NCBI GenBank assembly: GCA_964036195.1
Contig: OZ038451.1
Location: 31,575,927-31,639,926 of the forward strand
Direction of reading: 5' to 3'
Length of the DNA: 64,000 bases
Source: Sphaerolaimus hirsutus
Lineage: Eukaryota > Nematoda > Chromadorea > Monhysterida > Sphaerolaimidae
Positions 35,301-45,401 of the stretch are shown piece by piece. The notes under the pieces were generated by a model that was not told the origin of the DNA, did no database searches, and saw only the letters and a program-made list of their open reading frames with translations. The translations under genes were made by a program, and so were the position numbers. Within the stretch, counting starts at the first letter, position 1. The number at the start of each line of letters is the position of its first letter.

Positions 35301-38300
35301 ACATTTGGTGTCGATGTTAACTAGCGTGTGGAGGGCATTTCCAGGGCATTTTACACGAATTTACAGACTTTGCATGACATTTTACATTTTACATGAATTT
35401 CGAGACTTTGCACGACATTTTATATTTTTCAGGGCGTTTTACATGAATTTAGATATGTTGCATGACATTTGACATTTTACAGTGTTTCGGAGTGGCACCA
35501 ACAGGTCACAAAATATCAGTGCAATCATTTCCAATCATTTCACTGGAAATCGGAATTTTCATGTAACTTCATTTGTCAGAATATAGTAACATTCTGTGCA
35601 AATAGATATCGTCCAGATTTCATGTGTTTATTTGGCATTCAAAAGTTTCCGGAGGTTTCTATTTGTATTTCCCATGCCCCGATTGTTTCCCCGCTAATCA
35701 TTCCCCGATTTTTCAATTTTTTGTCCACTCAAGCAGCTATCTTGTGATTTTATTTTTTGGCGGTGTGCGCTTTCGTTCAATTTTACTAGGTGGCCCAATT
35801 ATGCGCAAAAACGTCCCAAAAATTGTTCACCATATTTATCGCCAACATCGACTATTTAAATCTGATCCTTTAGATCCAATCAAAAAAATTTTTTACAAAA
35901 ATATTACCAACATTGCATTGTAATTCGTTTGTTCAAAATTCTTAATTTAGATGAATAAGTTTGTTTGACTAATAAATTTTTGCTGCATTCGCTGCAACAC
36001 CCTGTATTCTATTGAGTGCACACAGTTGCCTCCATTACAATGATCTGTGCAGAATCCTACCATAATTTAATGAATACAATCTTGTAGTAAATTTCATAAT
36101 TAATTATTCCAGAGTAAAATCGAAATATCATGATAAAAACCAGTATAATTCTTGGTTCACTATTCAGATGGGTTATGGTAGGTTTCCATACTAGGTGTGA
36201 TGTACAGCATAGGAGTCCTTTTGAGCAGCACTTTTCATTTATCTGATCCACACTTGCAGTGCGATTGATAAAAATCAATAAATCCTACAAGCTGGTTATA
36301 TGTTGTACAGAGTGGCCCAAATGGACATTTTCCGAAAAAAATTGGTCCCAATTATCATTGAAAAACTCTCAAAAGATTTATGTTAAAAATATCAGATAAG
36401 TGTCCGCTGAATTTTTATATTGAAATACAAATATGTGTAATGTCTGAAATGCATCAAAGAAGGGTAGAAAAGCCATTTTCAATCACACATTGTTCTATGT
36501 TTTTTCTCAAGTATTGTTTCCAGATAAGTGTCTCCTGAATTGTGCTGTTTGACTGTGTACTGTTTGAAATGGGGAAGAATGGTAGAAAAACCCATGCAAA
36601 TGCATACAATTGTTAAATCACCCTCTAAGTGTGGCTACTAGAATAAATTTTTTTATCAAACCATTTCTTGTTGGAATTTCATTTTGGGACACCTTGCATG
36701 TAAAAAGCCCAATGGCAAATGGGAACACTCAAATCGATCTACGTAATGTGGTGAGGTATGCATTGAATGTTGTGTGCATGGTGGCTTTGAATTAGATCAT
36801 ATTTTTATTTTGACCAATTTTCTAATATGATATTTAATTGAGGCGTCTAATTCCAAAAGTCGACAAGTCCACAAAATGCGATTTTGAGTAAATCGCATTT
36901 TAAGTTTCATTTTCAATTCCAGGTCCGTGGTGCGTGTCCAATGGGGCTCTCTCATGCTCAACATTAAGTTCGAAATGTTTTCAATAAAGTGTCAAATTTT
37001 CAGCCCCTGCTTTCAACGTATATCTGAGAAACTGGGTGTCTATAAAGTTCTACTCGGACAGAACAAAGCTGTTTTTGGGAGGGAATTGCACTTGTCGACT
37101 TCTTGCACTCGAGAACATTTTTGTTCTTGCCCGCGTTGCGCCTGCCTTATGGGAAATTTATGGATGTCCTTTTATTTATGTCAACTTTTAGAAATCGGTG
37201 TCCTAATCGGTAGAAATTGGAATACTTACTACACAATGCCTTGCTAGTGTCAATAGCGATGTGAAATTCCCTGTAAAATGTCAAATGTATGATTACAAAT
37301 GTATATTTTTATATCAATTATAATATTATTTCAACATTTTTTTTAATTTTAGAGAAATGAAAGGTATTCTGTAAGTGTTGCGGCAGCATCCGGCCACAGC
37401 AAATTCACAAAGGTATGCGACAGTCTGGCGGCGAACACAGAGGTGCCGCCGAGTTTCCGCGCAGCTCTGTGAACTTGCCGACGCTACTGCAGCCAGCGTG
37501 GCGCTGAGCACATGCTGATCTGTGGCTGATGCATTTTACCACTTTGTTAGCACTGCCGCGCTAGCGTCGGAAAATTCAAAGAGCTGCGCGGCGACTGTGT
37601 GTCTTTCTTTGACTGTGTTTCACCCTTGTGTTTGCCGCCAGACAGTCGAATTGCTCTCTGAATTTGCCACGGCCGCGGCTCTGAAAAACCGCAACATAAA
37701 AGCGCACTTTGCTAAAATAATCACATAACTGCACACTTAATCGGTGTAATTACTAATTAGGATACCTACCTAAATACATTCACTTTGAAGTGAATATACT
37801 GGGGATAATTGATAATTGGATAAACTATGTACAATATTTCTGTTAATAGAAGAGCGCCGTTCTATTTTTTTCATCAACTTTTTTACCTGCCGTTCTATTG
37901 GAGGTGCCGTTCTATTGGAGGCTGCCGTTGTATTTTTTTTTTAAGTGCAAAAAAAGAGACAAAACGTGCCGTTATATTGGAGGTATGCCATTCTATTAGA
38001 AGAAATACGGTATACACTTATTGATAAAAGCGGCGCGGCGATTATCAAGGCGCGCTGCAAGACAATGTAAATATGTGCGCATGCGCGCCTGCCCATTATA
38101 TGCTTGAGATTCATGACTGACTGCAATGATTGTTATCAAGTGTTTTGATATTTTGGATATCGGCTCGGTGAAATGTCATGCAAAGTGTCAGTAATCATGC
38201 AAACTTCCCTGAAAAATGTCAATTGTCATGCTAAGTTTTTTAAGTCACATAAAAACCTGTAATATGTCATAAAATGTCATGCAAAGCGTTAACCGTCTCC

Positions 38301-41300
38301 TAAAATTCTCTGTAAAATGTCATGCACAGTGTCAAAACTCATAAAATGCTGTGTAAAATGTCAATTGTGATGCAAAGTGTAAAAAGTCAGCCAAAATCCG
38401 CGCAGAGCCGTCATTATCCTATCTAAATATTACAGCTGAGTGCATGTTTCCGTAGCCATCCCAAAATCTTGTCAATATTATTTTCAACATGTGTATGTGC
38501 CCAGTATGGGGAACATACAGACTTCTAAAAAATTGTATGTGCCCGCGTTTGGGAAACATACACGCGCGTGCGCGCATGCATGTGCCCAGCCGCGGGAACA
38601 TACAAACATGTATGTGCCCCATGGTTTGGGCACATACAAACTGTAACACATATGTATGTTTCCAAAATTGGGCACATGCAAATTTGTATGTGCCCAGTGT
38701 ACCCCAGTTTGTATGTGCCCCTCCCGGACAGCCTGGTAGGGAACCTAACATTTACTAGTTGAGTTAAAAATTATAAATACAAAAAAACGGCGCCCCTCGA
38801 TGACCGACATCTCAGAATATTTATGACTTGCCAAAAAATTTACAAGTTGATCGAATATTTAGAAGGTCCCCAAAAATATGAAATGATTTCCAAAGGGGGT
38901 TGACTATACTTTACCAACTTCGGTCAACTTGTAAATTTTTGGCAACTCATAAATGTTCTGAGATTTCGGTCATCGTGCAGTGTCGTTTTTTGACAGATAT
39001 TTTTGCAGGGGAATTCAACAACTTGGGGGGGGGGGGAGTTTGCATGACATTTGACATTTTACAGGGGGTGAAAAAAACTTGCTTGGTTGTATTTTTGGGT
39101 AGTGTACATGACACACAAGAGTTGACAAAATTACAATACATTTTCTTCACATACATTTATCTGCAGGCTGATACTTTGTCTAGTCCAGCTGTCAATTTCG
39201 AACCAGTTGCCTTCACGACCCCAGCCCCAGTCATGATCACAAAGCCCGCCACCCAGAAATTTTACAGTGCTGCGACAGAACAAGTGCCAACTTCACCCAT
39301 ACCCGAAAAGAAAATCTACACTGTGGTCACTGATTTGCCACTGGAACTCATGGAGGAGACAGAAAATGGGCTGGTTTGTTTTATTTTGAGTTGTGGTGAT
39401 TGTCTAAGAGTTGTTAAAAGTACCAAACTTTTCCTAAGTATATGTAAACAAAATAAATTATTTGTCTTCTTTCCCATGGTATATAAATGTAAATACCCTA
39501 TATCCTGAAATAAGACCTCCCTCGCTTAAAAAGAACTCCTCCCCCCATGAATAACTTCCCCCCCCCCTCAAAAAAATTTGAAGAAAAATAATTGCTCTTT
39601 CTTGAATAACTTCCCGCTTGAATAACTTCCCACTCTGCATGGAAAATATGCTATATATTTTACAAAAAAAATGTTCGATGAAAATGCAAAAAATGTTGAT
39701 GTATGCCAGGGACAGGAACTACATAGAGCATACAGAGTCTATACACACTTTTTTTATTGTTGATAGCTGGATTACACGAGTTGACAGAATGTATCCATAC
39801 AATAAATTAGTCAAGTTTTTTTTCTGAGGAAAAAAATAACTCCCTCCTTTGAATAACTCCCTCCCTTGATTAACTCCTCCCCCACCCCTTTGAATAACTG
39901 CCTTGAAAACTCTGACGAAAAAGAACTTCCAGTCGAAAAACTTTTGACAAAAAATAACTCCTTGGGGTCTTATTCGAGGATATACGCTAGAAGCATACGA
40001 GTGATTCTTTTCAGTCTCAGTCTTGGGTGGTCTCAGTTCTTAAGGGTGATTGTTTTTCGTAGGTATAACTATTATCTTGGGGTACAGTAAATACACTTTA
40101 ACAGGTGCACTGTGGTTTGAAGACATTACTCTGTGTTATACAGATTATCCCAAGCATTCGGCATCTGGTAGCATGTGAGGATATACATTTCCAAAGTTAC
40201 AATTGTCAAAAATATTACATGACTAATCATTTATATCAAAAATATAATTTCGCAAAGACTGAATTTTATGAGTATATTCTTTCATTCAGGTCGTTGTACC
40301 AATGAGTGCTTCTTGTGAGGGTTGTCAGAAAAATTTGTCTGATTGCGATAGAAAGTTGTCAATTACCACTCAAAATATTTCTTCACTGGTGAATGCAAGG
40401 CAGCATGACCAGACAGGTGTGAAGAAATTGAATGTATAATATATATTTATATATCGTTAACCCTTGAATAAGCCGCATTCGATCCCGTAAATTAATCATA
40501 TTCTGCGGAAAAAAATAACTACTCAGAGAGCATGATAAAATATCTTTCCGGGCTTATTCGAGGATTCATCATAAAAAATAATATTTATTTTATTCTATCA
40601 GCGCTGAAAAATTGTGTTGCAAATGTGATGAGATTGGAAAAATGTTGCGGCACTTTTGAAAATTTAAAGCAGCAGAATTTGGAATTAGAACAACAAAAAT
40701 CAGACCTCAAAGTGCAAATGTCTGAGTGCAGTGCAATTTACAGTCGTTCAAATACGGACAAGCAATTGTTGGAACAGAAGCTAGCAAATGCCACCATTTT
40801 GACTGTGAAATTGCAAAATGGTGAGAATTTTTTAGTGATATTTTTCCAATCTCTGAGCATTTTAGTATTCTTGGTTTTGCAATTACAGTATCTGACAATT
40901 GCCACGCTACTGTAGCTATTTGTGAGGCACAGTTGGGAAAGTTACTAGAAAATGGCAGTTTTGTGTCCAAGAAAAATGCGGAGCTCCAAAACCATATAGA
41001 GAGTCTGCAAGTGAATCTGGGCAAATCTTCTGAAAGTGCACAGCGTCTGAATCATAGCAACCGGATTTTGGCTGGAAAATTGCAGAATGTAAAGCAGCGT
41101 CTTTTGACTGTGACAAATTGTGAGAAATTTTTTGGTTACTTTGTCAACTGTGCCTAGAATGAGTGAATATTATTTTTCAGTGTCTGACATCTGTGAAACC
41201 CAGCGCATGGGTTTAATTTCAAAATATAATGAGTTAAAAATGTCTACCACTGATTATGATGGCAAAATATCAGTCATGGAAAATGCAAATAAACGGCTCC

Positions 41301-42846
41301 AAACCATTGTCAATGTTTTGGAAAGTGAAAAAGTCACTCTATTGGCTACATCTACTAAGTTATCTAGTGCAAATTCAGAAATGGCTATGAATTTGTCCCA
41401 ATTTTACCCTCAATTCAAAAATTTGCTGGAAAATGTCACTAATATTGAGTTCGAGTTGAATGTGTGCACTAAAAATCTGAGAATGGCTAAAATTGAACTG
41501 ACTTCTACTAAAACTGAACTGGGCATAATGCATGATCAAAATTTCAATTTGGCTAACTTGAATTCAGAAATAGAGTTCACATGTGAATTACAATTGCATG
41601 AATGCATTGCTAATTTAACACAGTGTGCACAAATCTATCAAAATGAATCTGATGGCAAAATTGAGCAGTCCAGGTCGTGATAAAACCCATAGGATAACAA
41701 TTAAGCATATGTATATGTACAGCTACTTTCAAAAAGTACCCAAGTCATTGAGTAACTGTATTTTTTTCGAAATGTAAATATATTTACGCAGTTTACGTGA
41801 AAAAAATATCGTTACTCAATGACTTGGGTACTTTTTTGAAAGTAGCTGTACATATACACATGGTTAATTGTTATCCTATGGGCTATATCACTACTAACAG
41901 GACAACCATGTTGCAAATTCTGGTGCAAAATTTGACATTTTCAAATGAAATATTGGAGAAAAAATTGACTGGTGTCACAAACAGAATGCATTGCCTACTA
42001 GAGCTAAAAAATTATTATGTGAATGTGTCACAATATTGGGAGGCAATGTATCAGGAAAACCACAGTGTTTCCAAAGTAATTACTGTCCCAATATTGCTAA
42101 ATTTTTGCTCAATTTTTGCATAATTTTTTGCCAATTTTAGCTAAATTTTTTATTAATTTTAGCTAAATTTTTTGCTAATTTTGCTGAATTTTTTTTGCTA
42201 TTTTTTTGGAAGCTTATTATATTTTATTGCTGTTTACTGGTCTTTCTTGCTCTTATTAACACTTGTTTGCACACACTGTTCAAAAATATTTAAAAAAAGC
42301 AACTTTACAGGTGGAGTGTCATCAATACAATATGGGTCAAGGCATCAAATCCATTGAAATTTTGGAAATTGCAGGTGAATATTTTTATTCTTGGACCCCA
42401 CCAAAAAATATGGCAAAATTACATAACGCAAAAAAACCTTGTTCACAGAATTTGCCTGTGAAATCATTGGTGGAATGTGGCTACTTGGCACACTTGTTTT
42501 TGGTCCCATGTGTGGTTTGGCCAGTAAACACATTTCACATACAAGTTTCAATGGCAGTGTGCTCCATTCTGTGGTGTCTTTTGGGCAGAAAAGTGTCAGC
42601 CAAATGATTCAGAATACTTTGGTAAGTGATAGCACTTTACTGAGTTTGACTAAATGCATTCAAACGTAAATTATCTTTAATAATATTTATTAAGTCACAT
42701 TTGATACTCAGGTGACTTTGCTATGCAGTATTGGACATTTTCTCTGCAAATGTTGCGAGAAAAAGCAAGCAACTGTGGTTGAATTGGTTGATTTGGAAGC
42801 TGGCCAAATAAACCCAGGTGTCATTCACAGACCCTGTAAAGTGTAA
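32085..42846 (+). CDS. Secreted-type coiled-coil membrane glycoprotein, eleven exons
   Basis: Eleven exons agree in phase and give 704 aa: 32085-32185, 33436-33625, 39167-39373, 40290-40416, 40602-40820, 40889-41119, 41181-41673, 41901-42075, 42311-42374, 42449-42621 and 42712-42846. Exon 1 encodes a clear signal peptide (MFAFFLFICVCTHLTSIA). Exon 2 is a Cys-containing, Leu-patterned domain, perhaps leucine-rich-repeat-like; exon 3 is a Pro/Thr stalk. Exons 4-8 form a ~420-residue coiled coil with paired cysteines and many N-x-S/T sites. Exons 10-11 hold a hydrophobic segment (GGMWLLGTLVFGPMCG), then LLCSIGHFLCKCC and a short tail. It would sit on a membrane with a long stalk. It may be a host receptor-like protein or a virus-type spike; I cannot tell which. 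Confidence 0.75.
32426..32735. mobile_element. C/G-run-rich MITE with taccgtattacctcga termini
   Basis: It starts taccgtattacctcgaattat and ends with the imperfect complement atatttcgatgtaatacggta. The interior is made of runs of C (aataacccccc, ttgaattatcccc). Related sequence without a clear left end lies at about 30480-30572. It lies in the first intron of the 32085-42846 gene. Confidence 0.7.
33090..33263. mobile_element. MITE with taccgtatttcct termini
   Basis: The 174-bp element begins taccgtatttccttgaaataa and ends with its complement ttatttcaaggaaatatggta. It is the same family as 24478-24617 and also lies within an intron (first intron of the coiled-coil gene). Confidence 0.78.
33715..34070. 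repeat. Palindrome next to the large foldback
   Basis: About 33742-33885 and 33920-34065 are complementary. Both contain tcgtaattaggcagtcgacttgttatatttacagg (or its complement) and the cattaaatggcgctt piece. The termini, with aactcaactagtaaatgtt, are also shared with the large foldback that follows, so the two are members of one family, nested or adjacent. Confidence 0.8.
34305..34584. mobile_element. Palindromic element nested in the left foldback arm
   Basis: gttccctacctaaatgttca at 34305 is complementary to tgaacatttaggtagggaac at 34565-34584, and pairing continues inward to a short centre near 34440. The right arm of the large foldback (about 38738) has the flanking sequence without this element, so it inserted after the large foldback had formed. 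Confidence 0.85.
34590..34870. repeat. gtatgtgcccc / ggggcacatac minisatellite, left arm
   Basis: Alternating direct and inverted copies of a ~10-bp motif (gtatgtgccc, gtatgttcccc, ggggcacatac) are spaced by 15-30 bases. The partner array lies at 38480-38735. Frames on both strands appear open because of the repeat and are not genes. Confidence 0.9.
38480..38735. repeat. gtatgtgcccc / ggggcacatac minisatellite, right arm
   Basis: This is the counterpart of 34590-34870, in inverted order, with the same gtatgtgccc and gggcacatac units and a conserved ctcccggacagcct edge. The two arrays share motif and architecture but not every unit, so they have drifted or been re-amplified. Confidence 0.88.
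39490..39987. mobile_element. MITE-like element with tatcctgaaataaga / tcttattcgaggata ends
   Basis: The left end near 39500 (ctatatcctgaaataagacc) is the imperfect complement of the right end near 39970 (ggtcttattcgaggatatac). The interior is ttgaataactccc repeats. It lies in the intron between exons 3 and 4 of the coiled-coil gene. A smaller relative lies at about 40455-40570 (cttgaataagccg ... gggcttattcgagga), in the next intron. Confidence 0.65.
41688..41882. mobile_element. Hairpin element filling an intron of the coiled-coil gene
   Basis: cccataggataacaattaa at 41688 pairs with ttaattgttatcctatggg ending at 41882, and pairing continues to a centre near 41785. It occupies nearly all of the 227-bp intron 41674-41900, whose GT and AG lie just outside the hairpin. 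The neighbouring introns of this gene are much shorter, so the insertion explains the extra length. Confidence 0.9.
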
Positions 42847-42985
42847 AGTAAAGTGTGAAATGTTATGGTAAAATGTCACATAATTTGAAAACATAAATAA
42901 AGTGATATCGCAGTTTTCAAATAATGTGATATTCTACCATAATATTTCACAGGTTACTTTACACTTTACAAGGTTTGGGAATGCT
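42826..42985. mobile_element. Hairpin element overlapping the 3' end of the coiled-coil gene
   Basis: acagaccctgtaaagtgtaaagta near 42828 is complementary to tactttacactttacaaggttt ending about 42975, with an AT-rich centre near 42905. The stop codon at 42844-42846 and the last few codons of the coiled-coil gene lie within the left arm, so the C-terminus may have been set by this insertion. Confidence 0.75.
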
Positions 42986-44310
42986 CAGGTGGTCTACTTA
43001 TGGCTGACATTTCCCAGATAACACCAGTGAGGAATAATAATGTCTTTGGCCCCCTGAGCTCTACTCCCAGTCTGTTATATTTTTTTATGATAAATTTTTG
43101 AAAAAGCTCCAAAAATTTCAAAAAAAGTCATTTATATAAAAAATTGCAGTGGTTCACTTCGCGCGCCAGGAAGCTATGGTGACATTTCACGCGTCCGAGG
43201 AATGATTTTGTTCGAGGGAATTCCTGAGGGATGTTATTTTTTGTATTTTTTATGATTTTGGATGTTAGGAGAGATGATAAAAATACTGAAGTTTTGAAAA
43301 GTATACTAAATTACTTTTTAGCCGCAAAAGCAGAATACGAGAGCCTTTGGACCTATTGGCTAATAGGTAAAGCTTCACTCGTTCCCAGTAAAGAAAAAAG
43401 TGTGATTACGGTAGGTTTGTGTCCGGAAAGTGTCCGTTTAGGGGTACTTATGTCCCCCTGACGTCATATTACGGTAGAATAGGATACCGTATCCATATCT
43501 AGTTACGGTAATATTGGGTTACTGTACTACCGTATCCATATCTTGTTATGGTAATAATGGTTACTGTACTACCATATCCAGATCTTGTTATGGTGATATT
43601 GGGTTACTGTATTACCATATTCAGATCTGGGGTATGGCAATAAGGGTTACTGTATGACTATATCCTGTGAGAGTGGGATATGGTAATACAGTATCCTAAT
43701 CTACCGTAATATAGATGGATTATGGTAATACTGTGTCTATGATGGTAACGTGGATTACATATTACTGTAATCTACGTTACCATAATCTTACAAGTCCAAA
43801 AATGCTGTTTTTGAGTGGATTTTTTGTGGGAATGAGTGTAGCTTTACCAATTGGTCAATAGGTCCAGAGGCTCTTGTTGTTGAAGGTTTACTGGTCATTT
43901 TTATATCCTAATTGTAATATCAAAGTAAAGTTTTGTAGTATGTAAGTAAACCTACATGAGAATTCCTACTACCTATATGAGAATGAAGGAATGAATGAAG
44001 GAATGAAACTGGCTTGGCAATGTGAATAAGGTTTGAAAAGAGGGCATGCCACATCATCTAATTATGTCAAGCCAAATTACGTCATGTACACAGAGTTAAT
44101 GCACATTAGGCATTAGTGTACAGGTTGTATGCCAAATGTCCTTGTGCACATGCTTATTTGATTCATAATTTGGCCATGCTCCATTCTGCAGCTGTTGTGT
44201 GGACATAATCGATTATGTTTTCAATGGTATAAATAGAGCTCTCAGAAGGGAACAAATTTATTATTTCCATGGTTGTACTAAGAACAGTCAATAAGATCAA
44301 AAGTAGGTAA
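42986..44310. other. Intergenic, with a gttatggtaat-type minisatellite at 43440-43790
   Basis: No gene is supported. At 43440-43790 a roughly 40-50 bp unit (ggttactgtactaccatatcc..atcttgttatggtaat) is repeated about six times, imperfectly, and in part inverted. The stretches at 43380-43395 (ggtaaagcttcactcgttccc) and 43845-43875 (ctttaccaattggtcaatagg) suggest the minisatellite sits between short inverted flanks (agagcctttggacctattggc / ggtccagaggctct). Confidence 0.6.
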
Positions 44311-45389
44311 TCATGATGTTCTACATGTATGTGAGGCATGTACCTCAGGCGATTTATCACAAAAGTGAAATTTTTCCATCATATCATTTTTGTTACTTTG
44401 AAATACATTATACTTGATGTCATAGCGAAACTTAGGTGCATAGTCAAATGTTATTATCTGCCTGATGTCACTAATCTTTTGCATCCACATTGTGAGAGGT
44501 GATGGATTCAGATTGAAATATTGAATTCTATTTGTAATGTTTACAGTAATGTGACAGCGTTTACTTTTTGCTACAATGTACATTAGTCGACTTTGATCTA
44601 GAAACATTTGAAATAGCTGGTCTGTAAGTATATCATTGGTACATGCAAAGGATAAAATTAGCTGATTTTGTTTAAAGGAATCAATATTATTGTGTAAAAA
44701 TTTGAATGCATGTTGAAAAGCAATTTGTGTGTAGTTGCCTATTACAAACAAGGCTAGTTCACACATTTTTTCCTTTTTTGCAAATATGAGCCATAATTGA
44801 TGTAGGTAATGTAAACAGTCATTTTTCATCTCATCTCTCACTACAAAGCATACGCGCTTAATGTTCATACACCAACACATCATATTAGATACATGTTTGG
44901 GTATTTTTTCACCATAGGCAATGGACATTGAGAAACCATCTTCTTTTCCGGATCCAAAGTAGTTTATAATGAGTTGTCTTGTACCATCGACTGTAATTGC
45001 CCTAGCTTGAAACTCTAATAATGTAATAAGTTTCCCTTTCATAACGGTTATTATATGATTACTATTAAGGAGATGAATCAGACTTCTCTGCATGTAGGTT
45101 TCACTGCTTTCTTCATGACTTCTCGTTTTGGTGGCAACAGTCTTGATCAGCATTAGAATGTGCCCAATGGGAATGTAGGACAGTAGTAGTGCACTGACTT
45201 CCAATGGCACATCCTTTTTGAAGTATTGCTTGATGTTTTCAGCATAGTTGTCATCAGCCTGTAAGTGTGGGTTTTACATGTATTTATATTCAAAAATTTT
45301 TTTGGTACTTGGTTGTTTACCTTTGAAACATAAGTCTTTTTTCCATTAATCACATCTTGAACCGCTGCAGATCGTGTATTGTTTTGCAT
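44311..45389 (-). CDS. F-box-like protein, divergent to the DNA polymerase gene
   Basis: Two exons, 45389-45321 and 45258-44311, are joined by a 62-nt GT-AG intron and encode 338 aa. Residues ~36-66 (VPLEVSALLLSYIPIGHILM and following) have the spacing of an F-box: Pro-Leu-Glu-Val, hydrophobic ladder, Ser-Tyr-x-Pro, then a Leu-rich helix. The rest is helical with scattered Cys and no motif I recognise, as in many F-box proteins whose C-terminal part binds the substrate. F-box proteins recruit targets to SCF ubiquitin ligases. The start lies 12 nt from the start of the polymerase gene on the other strand, so the two probably share a promoter. Some DNA viruses carry F-box genes, but a host origin is equally possible. 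The F-box call is moderate. Confidence 0.55.
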
Positions 45390-45401
45390 AGTGAATCAAA
45401 T

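Larger units (their letters stand above)
34077..38975. mobile_element. Large foldback element (~4.9 kb) in an intron
   Basis: 34077-34310 is the near-exact reverse complement of about 38740-38975 (both contain cagaatatttatgacttgcc or its complement, and the 'caaccccctttgg' block). Inside these arms, both sides carry a GC-rich minisatellite of gtatgtgcccc / ggggcacatac units (34590-34870 and 38480-38735). The interior holds further small palindromes (35178-35330, GC-rich 37380-37690) and no recognisable transposase. The whole element lies in the 5541-bp intron between exons 2 and 3 of the coiled-coil glycoprotein gene. The size and arms resemble Foldback-type elements; that classification is inference. 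Confidence 0.82.

Noticed and set aside
22781-45320. Integrase, capsid or protease gene for the virus-like element
   Set aside because: I looked for the usual motifs (DDE integrase, chromodomain, cysteine protease, jelly-roll-like long frames) in the assembled exons and open frames and saw none. Absence is limited by what can be judged by eye.
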